A stretch of 64,000 nt of DNA from assembly GCA_016787895.1 (NCBI GenBank), contig JAEUTN010000022.1:124001-188000 (forward strand), written 5' to 3'. Every line of letters begins with the position of its first letter. Positions within the stretch are counted from its first letter, which is position 1. Below the pieces are notes generated by a model. The model saw only the letters and a program-made list of their open reading frames with translations. It did no database searches and was not told the origin of the DNA. A program made the position numbers and the translations under genes. The stretch is from Bacteroidia bacterium (GTDB lineage Bacteria > Bacteroidota > Bacteroidia > B-17B0 > Aurantibacillaceae). Shown piece by piece: positions 41,984 through 51,158 of the stretch.

Positions 41984-44341
41984 ATGAAAAAAACAGCCCT
42001 TACACTTTTTTCCCTTTTCGTTTTTCTAGCCTGCACCGAGGTGGAAAAAAAAGAGGACAGTATCACTGCGAATACCGGAGAACCTGACCGCAGCATTCTT
42101 CCCATCCTCGAACCGAAAGAAGAGGTATTTACCGAGCTGGACGCAAGAAACGCCAAAGCACCAAAACGATTTGAAGTGAAAGCCCCCGAAAAAGCACCTA
42201 ACGTGGTCGTTGTGCTGATAGATGATATAGGCTTCGGACACTCCAGTGCATTTGGAGGCCCTATACAAATGCCCAACCTCGAACGCCTGGCATCAAATGG
42301 ACTAAAATACAACCGCTTTCATACCACTTCGCTTTGTTCGCCAACGCGCATGGCTTTGCTTTCAGGATATAATCACCACAGCAACAATGCCGGAGCCATC
42401 ATGGAAGTGGCAACCGCTTTTCCCGGCAATAGTGCTATACGTCCTCAAAACATCAGTACCATTGCTCAAGTGCTTAAATTAAACGGTTATAGCACCGCAG
42501 CCTTTGGGAAGTACCACGAAACACCGCCCTGGGAAGCCTCCGTTTCAGGACCATACGACCGTTGGCCAACCGGTTCGGGCTTTGATAAATTTTATGGATT
42601 TATTGGCGGTGAAACCAATCAATGGCACCCCATGGTTTACGATGGCACTACCCGGGTATATCCTAATGTAGATGACCCAAATTACCACTTTACAAACGAC
42701 ATGACCGACCAGGCCCTGGCATGGATGAATACCCAGCAATCCCTCACACCTGATAAACCTTTTTATATGTATTTCGCAACCGGTGCAACTCACGCGCCGC
42801 ATCATGCACCAAAAGCCTACAGTGATAAATACAAGGGTAAATTTTCACAGGGATGGGACAAGCTGAGAGAACAAACCCTGGCAAGGCAAATTGAGTTGGG
42901 CGTAGTTCCCAAAGGCACAAAACTGGCACCTAAACCGGAAGCCATCAAAGATTGGGATCAGCTCAGTGCTGATGAAAAACGTTTGTTTGAACGACAGATG
43001 GAAATTTTTGCCGGCTTTGCTGAACACACCGATGCCCAGGTAGGCCGAATCATGGATGCTTTGGAGGAAAGAGGAGAATTGGAAAACACCTTGTTTTATT
43101 ACATCGTTGGCGATAATGGCTCCAGCGCTGAAGGCGGTATGATAGGTATGTTTAATGAAAACACCTATTTCAACAGCGTTCAGGAAACACTGGATATGCA
43201 ACTCAACAAAATCGAAAAGTTGGGCACCGAGGAAACTTACAATCACTTTGCTGCCGGTTGGGCAGTAGCCGGCAACACCCCATTTACCTGGACAAAACAG
43301 GTGGCGTCCAATTTTGGAGGCACACGCAATGGCATGGTGCTGAGCTGGCCAGCCAGAATCAAATCTAAAGGGGAAGTACGTTCGCAATTTCATCATGTGA
43401 TTGATGTAGCTCCGACCATTTACGAAGCTGTAGGTGTTCCTGTTCCAAAAATGGTTTATGGCGTTCAGCAACGGCCAATGGAAGGCGTGAGTATGTTATA
43501 CTCTTTCGATAATGCAAACGCCCCTGAGGTCCGCAAAACTCAATATTTTGAAATGATTGGCAACAGAGGCATTTATCACGAAGGCTGGTTTGCCGGAACC
43601 ATCCACAAAGCACCATGGGAAGCCAAACCCCGTAAACCTCTGGCTGAAGACGTTTGGGAATTGTATAATGTGAATGAAGACTTCAGTCAATCGAACAATC
43701 TGGCAGCTCAACAACCTGAAAAACTGGAAGAGCTGAAAAAGAAATTTATGGAAGAAGCCATCAAATACAAAGTGTTGCCTATTGACGACAGAAGCATTGA
43801 GCGTTTTGATCCGGTTATTGCCGGTCGTCCTGATCTGATGAACGGACGCACCAAACTTGAGTTATACGAAGGCGCAAAAGGAATACCTGAAAATGCATTT
43901 ATAAATGTAAAAAACAAGTCGCTTCGTTTTACGGCAGATGTGGAAGTACCTGCCAATGCCAATGGCGTGATCCTATGCCAGGGCGGTGATTTTGGCGGCT
44001 GGTCATTTTATATGCTGAATGGAAAAGCCTGCTACACTTATAACTGGGTAGGACTGGAATCTTACACGGTGAGCAGCGATAAAGTGTTAAGTCCCGGCAA
44101 ACACAAGATTCGCTTTGAATTTGCCTACGAGGGAGGCCGGGGTGGCGGCGGCAAGGGCACGCTCTTTTTCGATGATGCGAAGGTTGGTGAAGGCCAGATC
44201 AAACACACCAACAGCAACACCTTTGGCATTGATGAATCGGCTGATGTTGGCACGGATGAAAACACTCCGGTTACTGCCGCCTACAAGAAAAACCCAAAGT
44301 TCAACGGAAAAATAAACAAAGTTGAAGTGAACCTTTTATAG
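41984..44341 (+). CDS. Second type I arylsulfatase lipoprotein (tandem paralogue)
   Basis: 785-residue paralogue of the preceding gene, 51 bp downstream. Lipobox FLAC (Cys17), formylglycine motif CSPTR (118-122), metal aspartates LIDDIGFG (80-81), and distal GDNGSSAEGGMIGM. The same C-terminal beta domain is present (ILCQGGDFGGWSFYMLNGKA). Sequence identity to its neighbour is high in the catalytic core and much lower in the leader and in loops near the C-terminus. This suggests an old duplication with substrate divergence. The switch from CAPTR to CSPTR keeps the consensus Cys-x-Pro-x-Arg, so both should be activatable by a formylglycine-generating system. A terminator at 44462 closes the pair. 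Confidence 0.93.
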   Translation: MKKTALTLFSLFVFLACTEVEKKEDSITANTGEPDRSILPILEPKEEVFTELDARNAKAPKRFEVKAPEKAPNVVVVLIDDIGFGHSSAFGGPIQMPNLERLASNGLKYNRFHTTSLCSPTRMALLSGYNHHSNNAGAIMEVATAFPGNSAIRPQNISTIAQVLKLNGYSTAAFGKYHETPPWEASVSGPYDRWPTGSGFDKFYGFIGGETNQWHPMVYDGTTRVYPNVDDPNYHFTNDMTDQALAWMNTQQSLTPDKPFYMYFATGATHAPHHAPKAYSDKYKGKFSQGWDKLREQTLARQIELGVVPKGTKLAPKPEAIKDWDQLSADEKRLFERQMEIFAGFAEHTDAQVGRIMDALEERGELENTLFYYIVGDNGSSAEGGMIGMFNENTYFNSVQETLDMQLNKIEKLGTEETYNHFAAGWAVAGNTPFTWTKQVASNFGGTRNGMVLSWPARIKSKGEVRSQFHHVIDVAPTIYEAVGVPVPKMVYGVQQRPMEGVSMLYSFDNANAPEVRKTQYFEMIGNRGIYHEGWFAGTIHKAPWEAKPRKPLAEDVWELYNVNEDFSQSNNLAAQQPEKLEELKKKFMEEAIKYKVLPIDDRSIERFDPVIAGRPDLMNGRTKLELYEGAKGIPENAFINVKNKSLRFTADVEVPANANGVILCQGGDFGGWSFYMLNGKACYTYNWVGLESYTVSSDKVLSPGKHKIRFEFAYEGGRGGGGKGTLFFDDAKVGEGQIKHTNSNTFGIDESADVGTDENTPVTAAYKKNPKFNGKINKVEVNLL

Positions 44342-44461
44342 GAAGAATGCCAACTGATTGACCTGCAAAATCAATTCGTTTAAGAATCAGCCTTAAATTT
44401 CACACCAACCGACAGGCAATAGCCATTAAAAGGTTCAACCATTTAAGGCATGCGTTAAATA

Positions 44462-44494
44462 AAAGTCCCGGCAAATACCGGGACTTTCTTTTTT
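44462..44494. terminator. Bidirectional terminator between convergent genes
   Basis: aaagtcccgg (44462-44471) pairs perfectly with ccgggacttt (44478-44487) around a 6-base loop, followed by a run of T on the plus strand and A-rich sequence on the other side. It sits between the sulfatase pair and the convergent gene at 44519. Confidence 0.85.
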
Positions 44495-44518
44495 ACCAAT
44501 GTTATACTGTCTAAGCTT

Positions 44519-45487
44519 CTATTTGGAAATCTTTGGATTAAGATTAATCTGATTGGCTTTTGAAGCCGCGTTTCCTGCGGAATAAAGAAAGGCCCAGAGG
44601 AGTCCGGAAGAATGCACCTCAGTTTCATCACAATCGCAACAGCAACAAGACTTCTTCTCCTTCACCTCTCTTGTATCTACCAAAAAGGTGATGCCTGCTT
44701 TTAAAACAAAAAAATCACGCGGTGTTGCCGATTTATAGGTATACACATTTCCCTCCGCAATCCTGGCTGTTTTTATGTTGTCTATCTCTCCTTGCCGGTT
44801 GCTGGTGGTATACATGATGCCGGTGTTCAGTTTTATGTTTTTGGTAATGGAATACATCAGGCCAAAACTGGCACCAAAATTCCAACCTGTGAAAGTGGAT
44901 AAATTGCTGTAAGTGTTTTCATCATATCCCGGCTGGTACGACGTAGGCCGAACGTTCATGTCTGCGGAAAAACCTCTTATGCCTGTAAACAGATCCAGGT
45001 AGGGACTAATTTTACCCGGTTCAGAAACCAGGATAAACCTTGCTACCGCGTTCAGTCCGAAATTGGTTTGCGACATACTGACTTTAGCCTCCCCGCTTTG
45101 AGGTGCAAGCAGCGGCACTGTCCCCAGTTTTTTGTGCGCGTATTGCGTGAAATAAAAGTCGCCTCCAAACCTAAGTTCAAGCCTTTGTTTGGAACTTAGC
45201 CTTTCCAGTTCCAGTCCCTTACTAAACATCCCGAAGCCCATGCCTGCTCCGGCACCACTGAGGGGAAGGGCACAATAAATATCTACAGAGGGCAAACCAT
45301 AGAACCGTGAAACCGGGACCGTAGGAGTTGAAACAGTTACCGGCAAAAGGCTTTCGATTTTCAATTCAGGAGCGTTTACCACTATTTCATCCTGAGCAGG
45401 GTCGTTTACCAGCACTTCGCTGTCCTGACCGATTGCAGTTAAGCCCGGGATTAAAAAAAAGAAAAAGAAAGTTTTAAAAGCGTTCAT
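44519..45487 (-). CDS. Outer-membrane protein with a Cys cluster near the C-terminus
   Basis: 322-residue exported protein with signal peptide MNAFKTFFFFFLIPGLTAIGQ. The middle is a barrel (LELRFGGDFYFTQYAHKKLG; FGLNAVARFILVSEPGKISPYLDLFTGIRGF; GWNFGASFGLMYSITKNIKLNTGIMY). After the last predicted strand comes KEKKSCCCCDCDETEVHSS, six cysteines in seven positions next to acidic and His residues. A weakly hydrophobic tail follows. The cluster looks like a metal-binding or lipid/disulfide site; in a barrel protein it would face the periplasm. No name recognised. Confidence 0.7.
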   Translation of the reverse strand: MNAFKTFFFFFLIPGLTAIGQDSEVLVNDPAQDEIVVNAPELKIESLLPVTVSTPTVPVSRFYGLPSVDIYCALPLSGAGAGMGFGMFSKGLELERLSSKQRLELRFGGDFYFTQYAHKKLGTVPLLAPQSGEAKVSMSQTNFGLNAVARFILVSEPGKISPYLDLFTGIRGFSADMNVRPTSYQPGYDENTYSNLSTFTGWNFGASFGLMYSITKNIKLNTGIMYTTSNRQGEIDNIKTARIAEGNVYTYKSATPRDFFVLKAGITFLVDTREVKEKKSCCCCDCDETEVHSSGLLWAFLYSAGNAASKANQINLNPKISK

Positions 45488-45906
45488 GACTTTTGGTTTA
45501 ATTTCTTAGATAAATTTAGTTTAACAAATAACAATAGCCTTAAGGATTTGACCAATGGTATACAAAAACGGATAAGTGGCGGATTTACCTTAATAATATG
45601 GACGAGTTCGCTGTGATAGCCCCCTATTGATAACCGACTGTGAAGGCCACCATATTTTAGGGGGATTTTTTTCAAAAAAAAGAACACTTCCCAAATTGGT
45701 ATCACAGGGAATGTAAGGGAAAACCAAAAACCCTTTCAATTATGAAAAAGAAGCTGGCTTCTCAATTCTATTAAAGCTAAGGACTACTTCTTCCAGTATC
45801 ATTAGCTGAAATTCTGTACTTTCGTCACATTAAAAACCACCTTATGGTATTTCAATGTTTATCAACCCGAAACACACCTCAAATCCAGAACTTTAATATC
45901 AACCTT
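45488..45906. other. Intergenic region, no gene seen
   Basis: No convincing gene is visible. A 7-bp stem CCCCCTA/TAGGGGG (45620-45626 and 45658-45664) with a 31-base loop and a following T run could be a weak terminator. TACTTTCG at 45817-45824 is a near-consensus -7 element about 80 bp before the M48 peptidase gene. Frames on both strands here lack protein-like composition. Confidence 0.5.
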
Positions 45907-47340
45907 ATGAGATCTTTCCTTCTCTTTTGTTTTATTTTGTTTACCTCCGGCCTTATTCGGGCTCAAAACTATTCAAAAGATGTAAAAATGGGCGAAAAGG
46001 CCGCCAGGCAGGTGGGCACCGAAATGGGCTATTATAAACACGATTCCCTTGAGCTCTTGATTAAGTCCGTTGGAAAAAAGTTGGTAGCCGCACTGGAAAA
46101 AAAACCAACCGAGTTTGAGTTTGAATTTAACCTGGTAGATGCCGAAGAACCCAATGCCTTTGCCTTACCGGGCGGACATATCTATGTTACCAGAGGTATT
46201 TTACCATTGATTCAAAACGAAGACGAGCTGGCAGGAATTATTGGGCACGAGATCATGCACGTGATACAACGCCACTCGGTGAAACAGTTTAACCGGGAAA
46301 TTGTACCGGCGGTATTAAAAATTCCCGGCAACATCATCAATGCCATTACCTTCAGTCGCCTGGGCAATATTATTAATGTGCCCATTGATATCATTGCCAG
46401 CCCCTTTATTGCCAAATACAGCCGCAAACATGAAAAAGAAGCCGACGATTTAGGTATTGAACTTGCGGCCAGAGCGGGCTATAACCCCATTAAACTTGCT
46501 GACGCCCTCGATCGGCTATCCAAAGAAATTGAAGCGCTTACCGGAGAGGCCGAAAGAAGAAGTTTTCTCAGCGATCATCCCTACACCCCACTTCGATCAG
46601 AAGACATCAGAACCCGTTCCAAAACCCTTGTTCCTGCAAAGTCTTCGCCGGTGGCAGCCAGTCAGGAAAATTTTATGCAAAAATTCAATGGTTTGTGTTT
46701 TGGACACAATCCAAAAAACGGTGTGTTTGTAGATACCTTGTTTGTTCATCCTGAATTGGGCGTGTCTTTTATACTTCCTAGCGGCTGGACAAAAGATAAT
46801 GGTAAGACCGAGGTAACCGCCCACCCTAAAGAAAAGGACGCCGCTCTGGCGCTCAGCATTGCCTCTGACAGCTTAAACCTGAAACAATGCGTTGAACAAA
46901 TCCATAAAAAATTAAAACAATCAAAAAATGCCAAAGTAGATTTTTCAGGCGACACTACCTTGAATGGACTTCCCGCACACATTTTAAGAGTAACAAATAT
47001 CAAAAAAGGTGAGGAAATTATTCTTGAATTGATTTGGGTAGAATACAAACACATTGTATACCAATTGGAAGGTGTGTGCATTAATGGCAAACGAAATGTG
47101 ACAGCAAAAGCTTTAAGAAGTTTTAAGCCCATGACCCCGAATGAACGTAATTTAGTAATGATCTATGAACTGCAAGTGGTGTCGGCTCAAAACAATGAAA
47201 CGCTTGAACAACTATCTAAACGAACCGAAAACAAATTGAATCCTGAATTAACCCTTATTTTTAATGACCTGGATAAAAAAACAACTCTCCAATCAGGTAA
47301 AACAGTGAAGGTGATTAAAAAAACACCTTACAAGCCTTGA
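45907..47340 (+). CDS. M48 family zinc metalloprotease (BepA-like, exported)
   Basis: 477-residue exported peptidase. The ATG at 45907 gives signal peptide MRSFLLFCFILFTSGLIRAQ; the frame to 45844 is extra. The catalytic motif HEIMH is at 114-118 in IIGHEIMHVIQRH, and the third zinc ligand lies in KHEKEADDLGIELAARAGYNP, as in BepA/YfgC. It cleaves or chaperones outer-membrane proteins in the periplasm. The second half (about 245-470) is a hydrophilic domain, ending in a LysM-like stretch. The next gene, 27 bp downstream, is an Omp85-type barrel, consistent with envelope biogenesis. Confidence 0.9.
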   Translation: MRSFLLFCFILFTSGLIRAQNYSKDVKMGEKAARQVGTEMGYYKHDSLELLIKSVGKKLVAALEKKPTEFEFEFNLVDAEEPNAFALPGGHIYVTRGILPLIQNEDELAGIIGHEIMHVIQRHSVKQFNREIVPAVLKIPGNIINAITFSRLGNIINVPIDIIASPFIAKYSRKHEKEADDLGIELAARAGYNPIKLADALDRLSKEIEALTGEAERRSFLSDHPYTPLRSEDIRTRSKTLVPAKSSPVAASQENFMQKFNGLCFGHNPKNGVFVDTLFVHPELGVSFILPSGWTKDNGKTEVTAHPKEKDAALALSIASDSLNLKQCVEQIHKKLKQSKNAKVDFSGDTTLNGLPAHILRVTNIKKGEEIILELIWVEYKHIVYQLEGVCINGKRNVTAKALRSFKPMTPNERNLVMIYELQVVSAQNNETLEQLSKRTENKLNPELTLIFNDLDKKTTLQSGKTVKVIKKTPYKP

Positions 47341-47367
47341 GCACTCTACCAGGTAGATATCCCGGCC

Positions 47368-48645
47368 ATGAATTGTAAGTTAAGATCTGTTATTTTGTTC
47401 AGTATTTTTTTCATGGCTCAAATTATACGAGGACAGGAAAAAACAGACAGTACACTAACTTGCCCCCAAAAGGACCTGCCTGAAGTGCTGCGAAACAAAC
47501 TGGGAAAAGACCAAAAAAAAGAAGAATCCGGCTCAAGTTCATTGTTGTTGGTGCCTATTATCGGCTCCAACCCCGCTACAGGGTTTATGTTTGGAGTGGG
47601 TGGACAATTTGCGTTTCGTATGAAAGAGAGTACTAAATATTCTCTTTTAAGTGGCAGTGTGCAAATGACCACCAAAAATCAATACTTGTTTTTATTGAAG
47701 AACACTGTGTATTCCAAACGTGAACGGTTTTTCCACACCGGCGACTGGCGGTTTTTGATTTTTTCGCAACCCACTTATGGTTTGGGTACTACAGCACCTG
47801 AATCGGGAATCCTCAATTACCAATACAATCTGGGTGGGCTCGAAACTACCATGGATTCTCTTGCCCAGCCCATGCAATTTAACTTTGCCCGAATACACCA
47901 AACCATGGGTGTTAAAATCAAACAGGGTATCTATCTCGGTTTGGGTTATCAGTTCGACGGTTATTTTAAAATTGTTGACGAAAAATTAATGCTGAACCCG
48001 GGCGACACGCTTGTCACCTCACACTATGCCTACTCACTTACTTATGGGTTCAATACACAGAAATACGTATCCTCCGCCCTTAACCTGAGTTTTATTATGG
48101 ATACCCGCGATAACATGATACAAGCCTACAAAGGGTATTTTCTTTCTATTAATTGGAGGGGCGATTTTGAATTGTTAGGCAGCACTAAAACCAGCAGCAT
48201 GCTGAACGTGGAATGGAGAAGTTTTTATGGCCTATCCAAAAGAAACCCGACGCACCTCATTGGTTTGTGGGTATTGGGAAATTTTACTCCCGCTGGCGGC
48301 TATCCTTATATGGTGCTACCGGCTACTGCGTATGATCAGCGCAGCAGAAGTGCAAGGGGTTACACCCAGGGGCGGTTTCGCGGAAACAATTATGTGTATT
48401 CTGAAGTAGAGTACCGTTTTCCCATCTCCGGCTGCGGAGGTGTATTGGGCGGGGTAGTATTTGTGAATGGCACCTCTGCCGACAGTCCGGTGACCAATCT
48501 CAAACTATTTGAATCCATCAAACCCGGGTATGGGTTCGGTTTAAGGGTGATGCTCGACAAACAATCACGCAGCAATTTGGCGGTGGACTTTGGTTTTGGA
48601 GAAAAATCAAGCGGCTTTTACCTGGCCGTTTCTGAAACGTTTTAA
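47368..48645 (+). CDS. POTRA-less Omp85-type outer-membrane protein
   Basis: 425-residue exported protein (signal peptide about residues 1-23, FFMAQIIRGQ). The barrel resembles the surface-antigen family: IIGSNPATGFMFGVGGQFAF, SSALNLSFIMDTRDNM, the loop-6 motif ARGYTQGRFRGNN followed by YVYSEVEYRFPI, and a last strand ending GFYLAVSETF. No POTRA domain precedes the barrel. The protein shares the RG motif region, FGFGLR-type strands and FGFG end pattern with the gene at 30364. The M48 peptidase lies just upstream. It probably forms a 16-stranded barrel; whether it inserts proteins, exports lipids or acts as a pore is open. Confidence 0.75.
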   Translation: MNCKLRSVILFSIFFMAQIIRGQEKTDSTLTCPQKDLPEVLRNKLGKDQKKEESGSSSLLLVPIIGSNPATGFMFGVGGQFAFRMKESTKYSLLSGSVQMTTKNQYLFLLKNTVYSKRERFFHTGDWRFLIFSQPTYGLGTTAPESGILNYQYNLGGLETTMDSLAQPMQFNFARIHQTMGVKIKQGIYLGLGYQFDGYFKIVDEKLMLNPGDTLVTSHYAYSLTYGFNTQKYVSSALNLSFIMDTRDNMIQAYKGYFLSINWRGDFELLGSTKTSSMLNVEWRSFYGLSKRNPTHLIGLWVLGNFTPAGGYPYMVLPATAYDQRSRSARGYTQGRFRGNNYVYSEVEYRFPISGCGGVLGGVVFVNGTSADSPVTNLKLFESIKPGYGFGLRVMLDKQSRSNLAVDFGFGEKSSGFYLAVSETF

Positions 48646-48774
48646 TTTAAGCGAAGTTCTTCCTCGGCTGGTTTTTGCTCCCTTGCATACAAATCAATCA
48701 TCTGCAAACCATGAGCAATGTCATGTATCAATCATCCTAACTCAGCTAACTTTGGAAAAATCAAACTTAACCAC

Positions 48775-49326
48775 ATGAAAAAAATAGCAGTACTTTTTGT
48801 TTTCATAATTGGCAGCCTGAATAGCAGAGCGCAGCAAAATATGATTAGCGTTGAGGGAGGATGGGCCATGGCCGACCTTGAAGAAGTCAGCACCAGCATG
48901 AATGGCTGGAGAATTGCCGGCTTGTATGAATTTAATCCCTATGCTGGAAAAGTGACCCACGGTATTTCTTTTGGTTATGTTGGAATGAGTACAGATGTTA
49001 TGGTTGGCGCCACAAATATACATTATGAATTAGGCAGCTTCCCCGTTTACTATGCTCCCGGCTTATTGTTAGGTAAGGACAAATTTAAATTTCAACTTAA
49101 AGGAGCTCTTGGCTGGCAATTTTCGAATATCAACAGAACCGGACTGTTGATTGAAACCAAAAACAGCGATGGAGGTATTACCCTTGGTGCAGGTGCGGGC
49201 GGATTGTACAACATCAATTCAAACACTTTTTTAAACTTTGGTTACGAGTTTCTCTTTATGGATAACAGTTTTTACCTCGATGAGTTTCTTCATACCATCA
49301 AGCTAGGTTTAGGCTTTAAATTTTAA
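48775..49326 (+). CDS. Small exported outer-membrane protein
   Basis: 183-residue protein. ATG at 48775 starts signal peptide MKKIAVLFVFIIGSLNSRAQ; the longer frame from 48718 is rejected. The strands are short and amphipathic (MISVEGGWAMADLEEV; GISFGYVGMSTDVMVG; LNFGYEFLFMDNSFYLDEF) with final LGLGFKF. The size suits an eight-stranded barrel of the OmpW/PorT kind. No catalytic motif. Its function and substrate are unknown. It follows the Omp85-like gene by about 130 bp. Confidence 0.7.
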   Translation: MKKIAVLFVFIIGSLNSRAQQNMISVEGGWAMADLEEVSTSMNGWRIAGLYEFNPYAGKVTHGISFGYVGMSTDVMVGATNIHYELGSFPVYYAPGLLLGKDKFKFQLKGALGWQFSNINRTGLLIETKNSDGGITLGAGAGGLYNINSNTFLNFGYEFLFMDNSFYLDEFLHTIKLGLGFKF

Positions 49327-49395
49327 CACCTGTTTTATTCAGAAATCATTCCTCTTAGAGCGGTATAAAACAATTTCATGATTAAATTTGATTAA

Positions 49396-50298
49396 ATGTG
49401 GGACTACTATAAATTCAGCCATATCAAGACTTTTGTTCGAACGCTTTGTTTGAGCCTCTTCCTGCTCTACGCATGCAAAAATGCAAAAACCGGAGTTTCC
49501 GTCAACAGCTCGGGGAATAAGTTAAAACAAGACAGCCTGGCAGCCCTGAAAAAAAACAAACCCTCTGCCCGACCCGTTCATTGGTCATACAGCGGAGAGT
49601 CAGGACCGGATGCCTGGGGTAAATTAAGCCCTGTTTATGCTTTGTGTCAGTCAGGTAAAGAACAATCTCCCATTAACATCAATCAAAACGATGTGAAACA
49701 GGGTTTGCTATGGAAAATCAATTACAAAAAGTCAAGTTTAAAAATTGCCCACAACGAACACATGGATGACATACTCGACAACGGGCATACCATACAGGTG
49801 ACTGTGGATGAGGGCAGCACGTTTCAACTGAATCACAAAACCTATCACTTAAAACAATTTCATTTCCATACCCCAAGCGAACACAGCATCGACGGGAAAC
49901 TTTTTCCAATGGAAGTGCATTTTGTACACCAAAGCGACAGTGGTCAGTTTGCCGTTATTGCAATTCTAATTGTAGAAGGAAAAGAAAATCCCAATTTCAA
50001 AAAGATCCTTTCCAATCTTCCTGCAAAAAAAGGAGAAACCAAACATCTCGAAAAAGTTGACCTCAGTTTACAATTTCAATTGCCCGATAAACTGGAAGCC
50101 TTTCATTACCAGGGGTCCTTAACCACCCCACCTTGCAGCGAGAAAGTTGAGTGGCTGGTGTTTAAACATTTTGCTTACGCCAGTAAAAAACAAATTGAGG
50201 CCTTCGCCAAAAAATTAGGTCACAACAACCGTCCAATTCAGGCCTTGAACAAAAGGTCTATTAATCAGGATGTGCTTTCAGGCAGCGTTCAGGACTGA
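49396..50298 (+). CDS. Alpha-class carbonic anhydrase, lipoprotein
   Basis: 300-residue lipoprotein with lipobox LFLLYAC (Cys27). It reversibly hydrates CO2 in the periplasm. Zinc ligands are His156 and His158 in QFHFHTPSEH and His175 in MEVHFVH. PVHWSYSGESGPDAWGKL and KEQSPININ, and the substrate pocket YQGSLTTPPCSEKVEWLVF are hallmark alpha-CA stretches. The Cys in PPCSE and the Cys at position 84 probably form the conserved disulfide. The length is normal for bacterial alpha-CAs with a leader. A beta-class enzyme is encoded 1.8 kb away. An exact TAAATTTG element lies just before the ATG. Confidence 0.95.
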   Translation: MWDYYKFSHIKTFVRTLCLSLFLLYACKNAKTGVSVNSSGNKLKQDSLAALKKNKPSARPVHWSYSGESGPDAWGKLSPVYALCQSGKEQSPININQNDVKQGLLWKINYKKSSLKIAHNEHMDDILDNGHTIQVTVDEGSTFQLNHKTYHLKQFHFHTPSEHSIDGKLFPMEVHFVHQSDSGQFAVIAILIVEGKENPNFKKILSNLPAKKGETKHLEKVDLSLQFQLPDKLEAFHYQGSLTTPPCSEKVEWLVFKHFAYASKKQIEAFAKKLGHNNRPIQALNKRSINQDVLSGSVQD

Positions 50299-50390
50299 TT
50301 CGTCCGGCTCCCTTTTCTTCACCTTTTTCGAACGTAAACAAAATAACTATATTTGTTTGAACCGGACATTTTATTATCCTCACGAGCTAA

Positions 50391-51125
50391 ATGAGTCACC
50401 ATACAATACAGTGCAAAAACTGCGAAAATCAATTCAGCGGGCATTACTGCAATAACTGCGGCCAACGCGCGAACACCCACCGCATCGACCTCAAACACCT
50501 GCTGCACGAGTTTTTTCACGCTCTCACCCACCTCGACAAAGGATTGCTTTACACCGGAAAAAAAATGCTGGTGGAACCTGGGATAACCCTGCGCGAGTAT
50601 TTGAGTGGTAAACGCATTAGGCATTCTAACCCTTTTCTGATGCTGATTATTATTGGCGGTTTGTGTTCCCTCACCTATTACAATCTCGAACTCAAACTGG
50701 TCTCTTCCTTTAAAATTTCTGAGCTCGACGGAGGGGTTCATATGATCGACTCCAAATTTTTTGCCATACTCTATATTTTATACAGCCTTATCTTTTCGGT
50801 ATTCGATTTTTTACTGTTTAGATACAAGGGGTATAATTTCACCGAATTTTTCACCGTGAATGTCTTTATTGCCACACAGGTATTGCTGATGCTTTTGGCC
50901 CTTGTACCGGTTTGGTTACTTGGTCAGAAATTTGGCCTGAACTCCTACCTCCGCCCATTGATAGGTTTGTCGTTTATGGCTTATCTCATCTTTGTTCGTT
51001 ACGAATTTTTTGAAGTCAGTGGCAACCGCAAGGCAGGCGTCCGGCTGCTGATTGAAACGCTGATATTTTTAGCTTGGTTTATGGTGATGAGCTGGAAAAC
51101 AGTTTCTGAACTTTTAAATTCCTGA
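50391..51125 (+). CDS. DUF3667 membrane protein with N-terminal zinc ribbon
   Basis: 244-residue protein. Residues 8-25 form a zinc-ribbon-like CKNCENQFSGHYCNNCGQ, followed by RANTHRIDLKHLLHEFFHAL, a pattern specific to DUF3667. Four to five hydrophobic segments follow (FLMLIIIGGLCSLTYYNLEL; LYILYSLIFSVFDFLLF; VFIATQVLLMLLALVPVWLLG). The family is widespread in Bacteroidota and uncharacterised. It is separated from the carbonic anhydrase by 92 bp and precedes the OsmC gene by 33 bp. Confidence 0.85.
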   Translation: MSHHTIQCKNCENQFSGHYCNNCGQRANTHRIDLKHLLHEFFHALTHLDKGLLYTGKKMLVEPGITLREYLSGKRIRHSNPFLMLIIIGGLCSLTYYNLELKLVSSFKISELDGGVHMIDSKFFAILYILYSLIFSVFDFLLFRYKGYNFTEFFTVNVFIATQVLLMLLALVPVWLLGQKFGLNSYLRPLIGLSFMAYLIFVRYEFFEVSGNRKAGVRLLIETLIFLAWFMVMSWKTVSELLNS

Positions 51126-51158
51126 AAATTCAGGGCAAATGTATAACTTCAATACACC

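Noticed and set aside
42845..43471. 208-residue frame on the minus strand inside the second sulfatase gene
   Set aside because: It is antisense to a fully supported gene, with unnatural composition and no motif.
45620..45664. CCCCCTA/TAGGGGG stem as a terminator
   Set aside because: The loop is 31 bases and no plus-strand gene ends nearby, so it is kept only as a note in the intergenic entry.
45484..45705. 73-codon minus-strand frame upstream of the barrel gene
   Set aside because: It overlaps a hairpin and the promoter region, and no family or signal peptide was seen.
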